Made by a program: the position numbers and the translations under genes. The notes under the pieces are model-generated. The model had not been told where the DNA came from and searched no databases. It saw only the letters and a list, made by a program, of their open reading frames with translations. From Flavobacterium sp. 9 (lineage in GTDB: Bacteria; Bacteroidota; Bacteroidia; Flavobacteriales; Flavobacteriaceae), in NCBI RefSeq assembly GCF_002754195.1, contig NZ_PEEU01000001.1, forward strand, positions 5,084,001 to 5,148,000: a DNA stretch of 64,000 bases, read 5' to 3'. Shown here piece by piece: positions 25,913 through 34,148 of this stretch; position 1 is the stretch's first letter, and each line of letters opens with the position of its first letter.

Positions 25913-27331
25913 ATGTCAAATTTACCAGACGAAGCTTTTAGAGATACCATCGGAACTATTGATGAAGGGGGTAATCGAAAATTTATTTTCCCTAAAAAAC
26001 CGTCTGGTAAATTCTATGAATACAGGAAAATAGTTAGTTATGTTTTGCTGGCTATTTTAGTTGCCAATCCGTTTATAAAAGTAAATGGAAACCAATTTAT
26101 GATGTTCAATGTTATGGAACGTCGATTTAATATTTTTGGATTTCCATTTTGGCCGCAGGATTTTTATCTCTTTGTAATTTCAATGCTTGTTGGAATTGTA
26201 TTTATTATCTTGTTTACAGTTGTATTTGGCAGAATTTTTTGCGGTTGGATTTGTCCACAAACTATTTTTCTTGAAATGGTTTTTCGCCGAATTGAATATT
26301 GGATTGATGGTGATCGCGGTGCTCAATTGCGATTATCAAGACAAGAATGGAACGCAGAAAAAATACGAAAGAGATCGATCAAATGGATCATTTTTTTCTT
26401 GATTTCATTTGGCATCGCCAATGTTTTTCTTGCTTATTTGGTAGGAAGTGATCAACTATTTTTGATGGTTAAGGAAGGACCAATTAAACAAGCAAGTAAT
26501 TTTATTGCCTTATTGATCTTTACCGGAGTTTTCTATTTTGTTTTTGTTTGGTTTCGTGAACAGGTTTGTATTATTGCTTGTCCATACGGAAGATTGCAAG
26601 GTGTACTTTTAGACGATAAATCGATTAATGTAGCCTACGATTTTGTACGAGGTGAAAAAGAAGTTGGGCGCGCAAAATTCAATAAAAAAGAAGATAGGAT
26701 TGCAACCGGAAAAGGTGATTGTATTGATTGTCATCAATGTGTACACGTTTGTCCAATGGGAATCGACATTAGAAACGGAACGCAATTAGAATGTACCAAT
26801 TGTACCGCTTGTATTGACGAATGCGATACAATTATGGAAAGTGTTGGTTTGCCTAAAGGACTTATTAGATATGCATCTGAAGATGAAATTGTAAAAAAAG
26901 CACCTTTCAAGTTTACTGCAAGAATGAAAGGCTACACGGCTGTTTTATTTATTTTGCTAAGTGTTTTTGTTGGAATGCTATTTTTAAGAACAGATGTTCA
27001 GGCGATTGTTTTACGTTTACCAGGGCAGTTATTTCAGCACAAAGGAGATAAAATTAGCAATGTATATACTTATAAGATTGTTAATAAGACAATGAAAGAT
27101 TATCACGACATTCATTTCGAATTAATTGACCAAAAAGGAACTATTAAAAATGTCGGAAATCAACATTTTAAAGTTTTAAAAGAAGGGATTTCGCAAGGAA
27201 CCTTATTTATAGAAATTGATCAGGCTCTTTTGGAAAGTGATAAAACCAAAGTTGAAATTGGAGTTTACAACGGCAAAGAGTTGATTGAAACTACCACAAC
27301 TAATTTTTTAGGACCAAGAAGTTTTAATTAA
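25913..27331 (+). CDS. ccoG: Cytochrome oxidase accessory protein CcoG (FixG/RdxA)
   Basis: An integral membrane iron-sulfur protein of 472 residues, needed for copper supply to cbb3 oxidase (a cupric reductase in characterised members). It has membrane helices near 38-58, 85-107 and 145-200, the CGWICPQT motif, and a ferredoxin-type region with CIDCHQCVHVCP and CTNCTACIDECD (about 267-300), then another helix and a C-terminal Ig-like FixG domain. It starts 12 bases after ccoP and belongs to the same unit. Confidence 0.95.
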   Translation: MSNLPDEAFRDTIGTIDEGGNRKFIFPKKPSGKFYEYRKIVSYVLLAILVANPFIKVNGNQFMMFNVMERRFNIFGFPFWPQDFYLFVISMLVGIVFIILFTVVFGRIFCGWICPQTIFLEMVFRRIEYWIDGDRGAQLRLSRQEWNAEKIRKRSIKWIIFFLISFGIANVFLAYLVGSDQLFLMVKEGPIKQASNFIALLIFTGVFYFVFVWFREQVCIIACPYGRLQGVLLDDKSINVAYDFVRGEKEVGRAKFNKKEDRIATGKGDCIDCHQCVHVCPMGIDIRNGTQLECTNCTACIDECDTIMESVGLPKGLIRYASEDEIVKKAPFKFTARMKGYTAVLFILLSVFVGMLFLRTDVQAIVLRLPGQLFQHKGDKISNVYTYKIVNKTMKDYHDIHFELIDQKGTIKNVGNQHFKVLKEGISQGTLFIEIDQALLESDKTKVEIGVYNGKELIETTTTNFLGPRSFN

Positions 27332-27343
27332 AAACATACTAAG

Positions 27344-27793
27344 ATGAAAATAAATTGGGGAACAGGAATTGTCATTGCATTCGCATTGTTTATGACTTTT
27401 ATTTTATATTTTGTTTTTGAAGTACAATCAAATAATAAATACGACAATGACTTAGTTGTCGAAGAATATTACAAACATGATTCTCATTTTCAGGACGAAA
27501 TGGCTCGAATTCAAAATGCTCATGATTTACAGCAAAAACCTTCGATTACTTATACTGAAAGCGGTGTAAAAATTGCTTTTCCTGCCACTTTTGAAAATGA
27601 TAAAGTAAAAGGAAATGTATTATTGTACAGACCTTCAAACAAGAAATTTGATTTTGATACCCAAATAGCTTTGACCAATTCAGCTTTGCTTATTCCGCAA
27701 AAGAAGTTGATTAAAGGACGTTGGGATGTTAATATGGAATGGGAATATAAAGGAACAAAATACCTTTCGAAAGAAGTGATTTATGTGAATTAA
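27344..27793 (+). CDS. FixH family protein
   Basis: A 149-residue protein with one N-terminal membrane anchor (about 5-26) and an extracytoplasmic domain ending in RWDVNMEWEYKGTKYL, the conserved FixH finish. FixH/CcoH is an assembly or stability partner of cbb3 oxidase. It follows ccoG by 12 bases, matching the fixGHI order. Confidence 0.9.
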   Translation: MKINWGTGIVIAFALFMTFILYFVFEVQSNNKYDNDLVVEEYYKHDSHFQDEMARIQNAHDLQQKPSITYTESGVKIAFPATFENDKVKGNVLLYRPSNKKFDFDTQIALTNSALLIPQKKLIKGRWDVNMEWEYKGTKYLSKEVIYVN

Positions 27794-27860
27794 ATAGATT
27801 CTTTTTAAACAGTTTTTTTAATCTAATTTAATCTGTGGCAAAAAGAAAAATATATAGCAA

Positions 27861-28562
27861 ATGTTGTACTCAACTTTTATATTAGGATTAATTAGTAGTT
27901 TGCACTGCATAGGAATGTGTGGTCCAATTGCTATGATGTTACCGGTAGATAGACAAAATGAAGCTAAGCGAGTAACTCAAATTATAACCTATCATTTAGG
28001 TCGTTTGACAGCTTATGCAACAATAGGTTTGATTTTTGGTTTATTAGGAAGAGGTTTTTTTCTGGCGGGGTTGCAACAAAAAATGTCCATTTTTATTGGT
28101 GTAGCAATGATAATCGTGGTTTTAATTCCGGAGAGAGTTTTTTCTAAGTATAATTTCTCAAAACCTATTTACAAAATCATCTCAAAAATAAAATCAAGCT
28201 TAGGAAATCAATTTAAAAAGAAAACTTATAAATCTCTTTTTACAATTGGATTATTAAATGGCTTTTTGCCTTGCGGAATGGTATATGTAGCTTTGTTTGG
28301 CGCTATTGCCATGCAAAGTGCCAGTTTTGGAGTTTTGTATATGATCTTATTCGGCTTGGGAACAATGCCGCTTATGACAATTGTAGTGTATGTCAATTCG
28401 TTGATAAAACTTCCTTTTAGAAATAAAATTCAAAAAGCAATTCCCTATGTTGCTGTTATTATTGGAGTACTATTCATCCTTAGAGGACTTGGTTTAGGAA
28501 TTCCTTATATTTCTCCATCAAATATGAGTTTGTTTGTACAAGGAACTCCTAATTGTCATTAA
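27861..28562 (+). CDS. SafE/TauE-like integral membrane protein of the cbb3 locus
   Basis: The 233-residue protein has about six membrane helices. It shows two Cys-containing helix motifs, SLHCIGMCGPIAM (residues about 13-25) and NGFLPCGMVYVAL, as in the sulfite exporter TauE/SafE-like proteins that accompany ccoI and fixH in many Bacteroidota and proteobacteria. Those cysteines suggest a metal- or redox-linked role such as copper handling during oxidase assembly. Its last 4 bases overlap the convergent hemN. Confidence 0.85.
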   Translation: MLYSTFILGLISSLHCIGMCGPIAMMLPVDRQNEAKRVTQIITYHLGRLTAYATIGLIFGLLGRGFFLAGLQQKMSIFIGVAMIIVVLIPERVFSKYNFSKPIYKIISKIKSSLGNQFKKKTYKSLFTIGLLNGFLPCGMVYVALFGAIAMQSASFGVLYMILFGLGTMPLMTIVVYVNSLIKLPFRNKIQKAIPYVAVIIGVLFILRGLGLGIPYISPSNMSLFVQGTPNCH

Positions 28563-29923
28563 ACCGTCATTGAAAACAAATTAGTTTCCGGTGATTTTCT
28601 TTTTAGATGCAAATCAAATGCCATACAAATATTTCGAACGAATGGTTTTCCAGCTTCTGTGATTTTAATCTTATTTTCTTCAATTATAATTAATTGATCT
28701 TTTTCTATTTCTTTTAAATCTAATAAAACACTTGGAAGTTCTTGGAAGTATAATGATTCATTAGACCAGGAAGTTTCAAATTCACAAGTTAAGTTCAAAA
28801 TATGTTTTCGAATAATTAAATCTTCATTATCTAAGATATGACCTTTAACAATTGGAAGTTTATCCCATTCTAATAACTGGTAATAATCTTCCAGATTTTT
28901 TGTGTTTTGAGCAAAACTATACCAACTGTCACTAATAGAAGAAACTCCTAAACCAATCATCAATTGAGTTTTTGAAGCACTATATCCCATAAAATTTCGA
29001 TGTAGCTTTTTGTTTTGTGTTGCTTTATGTAAACTATCAGATTCTAAAGCAAAATGGTCCATTCCAATTTCGTCATAGCCATTTTTAGAAAGTAGTTGTT
29101 TTCCAACTTCGTATAATTGTCTTTTTTCGGCATCTTTTGGAAGGTTTTCATCATTGAAACCACGTTGTCCGTTTCCTTTTATCCAAGGCACATGAGCATA
29201 ACTGTAAAATGCCAGACGATCTGGTTTAAGAGAATTTGTTTTTTCGATCGTATCGATAACATCTTCAATAGTTTGAAAAGGTAATCCAAATATAATATCG
29301 TGACCGATAGAAGTATAGCCAATTTCTTTTGCCCAAAAAGTCACTTTGGCAACATTATGAAAAGGTTGGATTCGGTGTATTGCTTTTTGTACTTTTTCGG
29401 AATAATCCTGAACACCAAAACTTACTCGGCGAAAGCCTAAATCGTATAGTTTTTTGAGTTGTTCGTAAGTGGTATTATTAGGATGACCTTCAAAACTGAA
29501 TTCATAGTTTTCGGCCTTATTGGCAAAACTGAAAATGCCATTTATAAGATGTTCTAAATTATTTTTTGAAAAAAAAGTTGGAGTTCCTCCGCCTAAATGT
29601 ATTTCTTTTATAATTGGCTTTTCGGGTAATAATTTACAATATAAGCTCCATTCTTTTAAAAGTGCTTTTATATAGGTTTCTTCTACAGAATGGTTTTTTG
29701 TAATTCGTTTATTGCAACCGCAAAAAGTACACATGCTTTCGCAGAATGGTAAATGAATATATAAACTTATTCCGCTTTGTGAATTGCTTTCTGTGAATGC
29801 TTTTTGAAAAGATTCTATCCATTTTTCTGTTGTAAAACAGGCTTCATTCCAATACGGAACCGTTGGATAACTCGTATATCTAGGACCTGGGACATTGTAT
29901 TTTTGGGTCAGTGAGATTTTCAT
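28559..29923 (-). CDS. hemN: Oxygen-independent coproporphyrinogen III oxidase
   Basis: Radical SAM enzyme that decarboxylates two propionates of coproporphyrinogen III without oxygen, in heme synthesis. The 454-residue protein has the HemN start VPGPRYTSYPTVPYW and the cluster motif CESMCTFCGC (Cys61, Cys65, Cys68), then the SAM-binding GGGTPTF and the HPNNTT segment. The full length marks it as genuine HemN rather than HemW. It has an Fnr-like operator in front, so heme for the oxidase would be made under the same low-oxygen control. Confidence 0.96.
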   Translation of the reverse strand: MKISLTQKYNVPGPRYTSYPTVPYWNEACFTTEKWIESFQKAFTESNSQSGISLYIHLPFCESMCTFCGCNKRITKNHSVEETYIKALLKEWSLYCKLLPEKPIIKEIHLGGGTPTFFSKNNLEHLINGIFSFANKAENYEFSFEGHPNNTTYEQLKKLYDLGFRRVSFGVQDYSEKVQKAIHRIQPFHNVAKVTFWAKEIGYTSIGHDIIFGLPFQTIEDVIDTIEKTNSLKPDRLAFYSYAHVPWIKGNGQRGFNDENLPKDAEKRQLYEVGKQLLSKNGYDEIGMDHFALESDSLHKATQNKKLHRNFMGYSASKTQLMIGLGVSSISDSWYSFAQNTKNLEDYYQLLEWDKLPIVKGHILDNEDLIIRKHILNLTCEFETSWSNESLYFQELPSVLLDLKEIEKDQLIIIEENKIKITEAGKPFVRNICMAFDLHLKRKSPETNLFSMTV

Positions 29924-29945
29924 AAAAGACGGATTTTGTGTCTTT

Positions 29946-29989
29946 CAAAATTAGAGTTTAACTTCAAGGGATAAAATGACAAATGTCAT
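29946..29989 (-). promoter_or_regulatory. Fnr-like operator and -7 box of hemN
   Basis: ATGACAAATGTCAT (29976-29989; arms ATGACA/TGTCAT) precedes TAATTTTG (plus-strand CAAAATTA at 29946-29953). The centre-to-box distance is 36.5 bases, identical to ccoS. No -33 TTG is present. The transcript would begin near 29939, 16 bases before the ATG at 29923. Confidence 0.75.
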
Positions 29990-30002
29990 GTAATTAACAA
30001 AA

Positions 30003-30029
30003 AAAAGAGACTCATAATGAGCCTCTTTT
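30003..30029 (-). terminator. Intrinsic terminator after the 158-residue protein gene
   Basis: AAAAGAGACTCAT and ATGAGCCTCTTTT pair over 13 positions with one mismatch, which becomes a G-U pair in minus-strand RNA; a run of A residues on the left gives the U-tract. Confidence 0.75.
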
Positions 30030-30042
30030 CTGAATTAAATAA

Positions 30043-30519
30043 CTAACGTGAAATAGAATCTTGGATGATTTTAAGCCATTTTTTAGCAAACATATGATCC
30101 TGATAAGCGCTTATTTGTTTGATGCGATCATCGTCAAAATCATAGAATGGAATTGTAATTTTTTTAGAAGTTTCCTTTTCCTGAAATTCAAAATCAATTT
30201 TCAGGATTGTATCTGAATTTCCATCATTGGTTAAAACTATTTTACAAGAAGAAACACTTTTTAAATCTAAATAAGTTGATTCCTGTTGATTTGGATTAAA
30301 GTTCATTAAAATAAAACGTCTGTTCTTTTGATCTATTGTAAGTGTTTTGTTGCTTTGAGATTCTGTTAAATCAAAATCCTCTGGATGAGTTGGGTTGAAC
30401 TTCTTTTTTATGTTTAAAATCTTTGATTTGTTTGCAGCGCTCGATCGAGCAGAAAAATATACAGGTACGGCTACTATGATAGCAATCACGAGACCAATTA
30501 TGGTTACACTTGTTTCCAT
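30043..30519 (-). CDS. Hypothetical membrane-anchored protein
   Basis: A 158-residue protein with one N-terminal membrane helix (about 5-24, IIGLVIAIIVAVPVYF) and a soluble remainder with alternating strands and helices (ILKIDFEFQEKE, then a C-terminal MFAKKWLKIIQDSI helix). No known domain recognised. It lies between hemN and a small lipoprotein gene, all on the minus strand, with its own terminator. Function unknown. Confidence 0.7.
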   Translation of the reverse strand: METSVTIIGLVIAIIVAVPVYFSARSSAANKSKILNIKKKFNPTHPEDFDLTESQSNKTLTIDQKNRRFILMNFNPNQQESTYLDLKSVSSCKIVLTNDGNSDTILKIDFEFQEKETSKKITIPFYDFDDDRIKQISAYQDHMFAKKWLKIIQDSISR

Positions 30520-30633
30520 TTTTGTTTTTAAAATTTGATAAATAATATGAAATGATAAATTGTTTTCAGAAAGAAAATAATCTACTTAGTTTAGAAGAAA
30601 TAGTTTCTTCTGATTAGAATTTCATGTATTTGT

Positions 30634-30996
30634 CTACCAAAAAAAATGGAAAGGATAGAGCATAAGTAAGACCTTTTTGCTCTGAGTCAGAAATTGATTT
30701 GCAAAGTTTGATGTTGATTTTACTGCTTTGTGCTGCGGAATCACCATCAATACAGTATCAAACCATTTATTTAGAATAGATGGATTTGTTTTTAAATTTG
30801 CTGCAAATTGATAACTGGTTTGTGGCTGAATAAAAGCCAAAGAATCTGAAGAATCAATAGAGAAATTGGAATCCGTTTTTTGATTTTCGGTTTCTTGATA
30901 GTCACTTTTTTGCACAGCCAATTCGTTTGCTTGACAAGCAAAGAAGGCAATGATCACAAGTGATACAAAAATAACGCTTTTACGAATCCAATTCAT
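30634..30996 (-). CDS. Hypothetical small lipoprotein
   Basis: A 120-residue protein with a hydrophobic signal ending in IIAFFAC (Cys21), so probably lipid-modified. The rest is polar and Ser/Asp/Gln-rich up to about residue 70 and ends in the hydrophobic LMLYPFHFFW, which is unusual for a soluble periplasmic protein. No homologous domain recognised and no clear operon partner. Function unknown; coding status is likely but not certain. Confidence 0.5.
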   Translation of the reverse strand: MNWIRKSVIFVSLVIIAFFACQANELAVQKSDYQETENQKTDSNFSIDSSDSLAFIQPQTSYQFAANLKTNPSILNKWFDTVLMVIPQHKAVKSTSNFANQFLTQSKKVLLMLYPFHFFW

Positions 30997-31068
30997 GGTG
31001 GCGAATTTAACTCATAAATGACAATTAAAGAAATTTTAAAGAATTAATTAACTTTAAAAGTAAGGTTA

Positions 31069-31114
31069 TTATTTTATCCTCAAGATTTTACTAGTACCAT
31101 TGAGGATAAAATAA
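31069..31114 (-). terminator. Long hairpin after the DoxX gene
   Basis: A perfect 15-bp inverted repeat (31069-31083 with 31100-31114) encloses 16 bases. AAGGTTATT occurs on both outer sides (31062-31070 and 31113-31121), the right copy overlapping the DoxX stop. There is no clean U-tract, so it may be a repeat as well as a terminator. Confidence 0.6.
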
Positions 31115-31116
31115 GG

Positions 31117-31539
31117 TTATTGTTGCATTTTGAAATAATAATCAGCTGAACGTTTTCCACTTCCATAGAACAAGAAAAATACGCAAATTAATAAAACTAC
31201 AATTGCCAGAATTAAGTTTTCTGAGTGCATATGTCCCATGAAATTTATTAGAATTGCTCCAAAAAGTATTGGAAGCTGAGCTGCAATTGCCCATCTGGTG
31301 AGTAAACCCAAAACAATCATAATACCTCCAATCATGTGAGCCGGCGCGATATAATGTAGTAAAAACATTCCGCCTCCGAATCTATCAATTGGAGAAATTA
31401 AATCATGCAGATATTGAACGTTTGTTACAAATGAAACTCCTTTCATAAATAAAAAAACACCCAATACAATACGTACTAAATCTACAGGTAAATAAGTGTG
31501 CGCATTTGCCCATTTATTCAAACTTTTTACATTTTCCAT
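31117..31539 (-). CDS. DoxX family membrane protein
   Basis: The 140-residue protein has four membrane helices and the DoxX layout: LPVDLVRIVLGVFLFMKGVSF first helix, a middle AHMIGGIMIVLGLLTRWA helix (the G-G..L..G..tR motif) and two more. DoxX-type proteins are quinone-related or sulfite/thiosulfate-related membrane components, but most are uncharacterised. A monocistronic gene on the minus strand. Confidence 0.85.
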   Translation of the reverse strand: MENVKSLNKWANAHTYLPVDLVRIVLGVFLFMKGVSFVTNVQYLHDLISPIDRFGGGMFLLHYIAPAHMIGGIMIVLGLLTRWAIAAQLPILFGAILINFMGHMHSENLILAIVVLLICVFFLFYGSGKRSADYYFKMQQ

Positions 31540-31660
31540 GATACTACGTGATTAAAAATTATAAATAAAGTTACTAATTTTTAATGATATATTTATTTTT
31601 AAGTACCTGAAAATAAGTTTTTTACTTTTTATTTAACGTATTTTGATATTATCTGAAAAT

Positions 31661-33289
31661 CTAAACTTGTATAACGCCCAAATTAAATGGTTTTTGAATA
31701 GGAGCGTGGTTAGCAGCTTCGATTCCCATAGAAATCCATGTTCTGGTATCTAAAGGATCAATAATAGCATCTGTCCATAATCTTGAAGCTGCATAATAAG
31801 GTGAAGTTTGCTCATCGTAGCGTGCTTTAATTTTATTGAAAAGCTCAGTTTCTTTGGCTTCGTCTACAATTTCTCCTTTTGCTTTAAGCGAAGAAGCCTC
31901 GATTTGTGCCAAAACTTTTGCAGCCTGAGTTCCTCCCATAACGGCAAGTTCTGCACTTGGCCACGCAAAAATTAATCTTGGATCATAAGCTTTACCGCAC
32001 ATTGCATAATTTCCTGCTCCGTATGAATTTCCAACGATTACAGTAAATTTTGGTACAACTGAATTACTTACTGCATTTACCATTTTTGCACCGTCTTTTA
32101 TAATTCCGCCTTGCTCAGATTTCGATCCAACCATGAAACCTGTAACGTCTTGTAGAAATACTAATGGAATTTTCTTTTGGTTACAATTAGCAATAAAACG
32201 AGTTGCTTTATCGGCGCTATCTGAGTAGATCACGCCACCAAATTGCATTTCGCCTTTTTTGGTTTTTACGACTTTTCGTTGATTGGCAACAATTCCAACT
32301 GCCCAACCGTCGATTCTCGCATAACCGGTAATTATAGTTTGACCATAACCATCTTTGTAAGGTTCAAATTCTGAATTATCGACCAAACGATTGATGATTT
32401 CCATCATGTCGTATTGTTCGTTTCTTGCTTTTGGCAAGATTCCATAAATATCTTTAGGCTCAAGCGTTGGTTTTTCTGCTTTTATTCGGCTATAGCCGGC
32501 TTTGTCAAAATCACCAATTTTATCAACTATATTTTTTATTTTATCCAGAGCGTCTTTGTCGTCTTTTGCTTTATAATCTGTCACGCCTGAGATTTCGCAA
32601 TGTGTCGTTGCACCGCCTAAAGTTTCATTGTCGATTGTTTCTCCAATTGCAGCTTTAACCAAATAACTTCCGGCAAGGAAAATACTTCCGGTTTTATCTA
32701 CAATTAGAGCTTCATCGCTCATAATTGGCAAATAGGCACCTCCGGCAACACAACTTCCCATAACGGCCGCAATTTGGGTAATTCCCATGCTGCTCATTTG
32801 GGCATTATTTCTAAAAATACGTCCAAAGTGTTCTTTATCCGGAAAAATTTCATCCTGAAGCGGTAAATAAACGCCTGCGCTATCAACTAAATAAATAATT
32901 GGTAATCTATTTTCCATTGCAATTTCTTGTGCACGCAGATTTTTCTTTCCTGTGATCGGAAACCACGCTCCGGCTTTAACAGTTGCATCATTAGCAACAA
33001 CAATGCATTGTTTACCTTTTATGTATCCTATTTTTATAACAACACCACCAGATGGACATCCGCCGTGTTCTGCGTACATTCCTTCGCCAACGAAACCTCC
33101 AATTTCTATACTTTTAGAATTTTCATCTAATAAATACTCTATACGTTCGCGAGCAGTCATTTTACCTTCGGCATGTAGCTTTTCAATGCGTTTTTCACCT
33201 CCGCCTAATTTTACTTTGGCAAATTTTTGTTTTAGTTCAGAAAGTAATAGTTTATTGTGATCTTCGTTTTTATTGAAGTTTAAATCCAT
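31661..33289 (-). CDS. Acyl-CoA carboxylase carboxyltransferase (beta) subunit, methylcrotonyl-CoA type
   Basis: The biotin-dependent carboxyltransferase subunit has 542 residues, with two crotonase-like halves. The stretch PLQDEIFPDKEHFGRIF and SCVAGGAYLP near the first oxyanion hole, and NSYGAGNYAMCG in the second half, closely resemble the beta subunit of 3-methylcrotonyl-CoA carboxylase (leucine degradation); propionyl- or geranyl-CoA carboxylase beta is the alternative. No biotin carboxylase/carrier subunit lies next to it, so its partner is elsewhere. The gene is transcribed alone, divergent from the TetR gene. Confidence 0.88.
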   Translation of the reverse strand: MDLNFNKNEDHNKLLLSELKQKFAKVKLGGGEKRIEKLHAEGKMTARERIEYLLDENSKSIEIGGFVGEGMYAEHGGCPSGGVVIKIGYIKGKQCIVVANDATVKAGAWFPITGKKNLRAQEIAMENRLPIIYLVDSAGVYLPLQDEIFPDKEHFGRIFRNNAQMSSMGITQIAAVMGSCVAGGAYLPIMSDEALIVDKTGSIFLAGSYLVKAAIGETIDNETLGGATTHCEISGVTDYKAKDDKDALDKIKNIVDKIGDFDKAGYSRIKAEKPTLEPKDIYGILPKARNEQYDMMEIINRLVDNSEFEPYKDGYGQTIITGYARIDGWAVGIVANQRKVVKTKKGEMQFGGVIYSDSADKATRFIANCNQKKIPLVFLQDVTGFMVGSKSEQGGIIKDGAKMVNAVSNSVVPKFTVIVGNSYGAGNYAMCGKAYDPRLIFAWPSAELAVMGGTQAAKVLAQIEASSLKAKGEIVDEAKETELFNKIKARYDEQTSPYYAASRLWTDAIIDPLDTRTWISMGIEAANHAPIQKPFNLGVIQV

Positions 33290-33470
33290 AATATATTGAT
33301 GTTTTTACAAAATAGTGTTGGCTAATTTACAAAATCAATTGAAACTGACATCATAAAATATATTCTTCGGATGAAATAAAACTGAGTTTCTGATATTAAA
33401 AAAACGAATAATTTATGCGGGAAAGCCAAATAGAGAATAAGTCGTTTTTTTTATCTTAATTTGTTGTTTC

Positions 33471-33484
33471 ATACTAATTAGTAT
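33471..33484 (+). promoter_or_regulatory. TetR operator, autoregulatory copy
   Basis: ATACTAATTAGTAT is a perfect 14-bp palindrome 5 bases before the TetR ATG. It differs by one base from the palindrome at 34097-34110. Confidence 0.7.
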
Positions 33485-33489
33485 CTTTT

Positions 33490-34080
33490 ATGTCAAAAGC
33501 AGCAAATACAAGACTTACAATTCTCCAGAAAGCATTTGAATTGATTTATTCGAAAGGATATCAAACCACGAGCATTGATGAAATTATTGCGACAACTCAA
33601 GTAACAAAAGGTGCTTTTTATTACCATTTTAAAACAAAAGATGAAATGGGAGTTGCTATTATTGAAGAGATTTTGAAACCTACAATGCTGGGAAGCTTTA
33701 TAAAACCAATAGAAAATTCAGAAAACCCAATTGAGGATTTTTATAATATGATTTATTATTTGTTGCTTGAAGATCCTTTATTGGAAGTAAAATATGGTTG
33801 CCCAGTTGGAAATCTGACTCAGGAAATGACGCCTTGGAACAATCAATTTAGTCTGGCTTTGTCAGAATTGGTAAATCAATGGATGATGACAATAGAAAAA
33901 GCAATTGTAAGAGCACAAACTTTAGGATTAGTCAGAAAAGAAGTAAATGGTGAACAAGTAGCTTTTTTTGTCATGTCCGGCTATTGGGGAATACGTAATT
34001 TTGGAAAACTACAGGATAGTAATTTATGTTATATTGTTTATTTAAAGGAGTTTAGGAATTATCTAAATAGCTTAAAATAA
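33490..34080 (+). CDS. TetR/AcrR-family transcriptional regulator
   Basis: The 196-residue protein has an N-terminal TetR helix-turn-helix (about 8-54: LTILQKAFELIYSKGYQTTSIDEI, then ATTQVTKGAFYYHFKTKDEM) and a helical ligand-binding domain with a CPVGNLTQEM segment, as in TetR_C groups near AcuR/QacR-like regulators. Palindromes of the same sequence sit right before its own gene and before the small membrane-protein operon that follows, so it most likely represses itself and that operon until an unknown ligand binds. Confidence 0.9.
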   Translation: MSKAANTRLTILQKAFELIYSKGYQTTSIDEIIATTQVTKGAFYYHFKTKDEMGVAIIEEILKPTMLGSFIKPIENSENPIEDFYNMIYYLLLEDPLLEVKYGCPVGNLTQEMTPWNNQFSLALSELVNQWMMTIEKAIVRAQTLGLVRKEVNGEQVAFFVMSGYWGIRNFGKLQDSNLCYIVYLKEFRNYLNSLK

Positions 34081-34089
34081 ATTCACATT

Positions 34090-34127
34090 CAAAAACATAC
34101 TAGTTAGTATGTTTTTGAATATATTTG
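34090..34127 (+). promoter_or_regulatory. TetR operator and -7 box of the 34149-35164 operon
   Basis: Arms CAAAAACATACTA and TAGTATGTTTTTG (34090-34102, 34105-34117) are perfect over 13 bp with a 2-base centre; the core ATACTAGTTAGTAT matches the autoregulatory site. A TATATTTG -7 box follows at 34120-34127, so a bound repressor would cover the -33 region. The A5/T5 ends mean it could also end TetR transcription. Confidence 0.75.
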
Positions 34128-34148
34128 CATTGTCTTAATCAAAAAACA

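Noticed and set aside
34090-34117. The palindrome as a plain terminator of the TetR gene
   Set aside because: Its core repeats the autoregulatory operator sequence before the TetR gene and it overlaps a promoter, so an operator is the better reading; dual use is possible.
34125-34148. TTG start for the four-helix membrane protein
   Set aside because: The codon lies within the TATATTTG -7 box, so it would not be transcribed.
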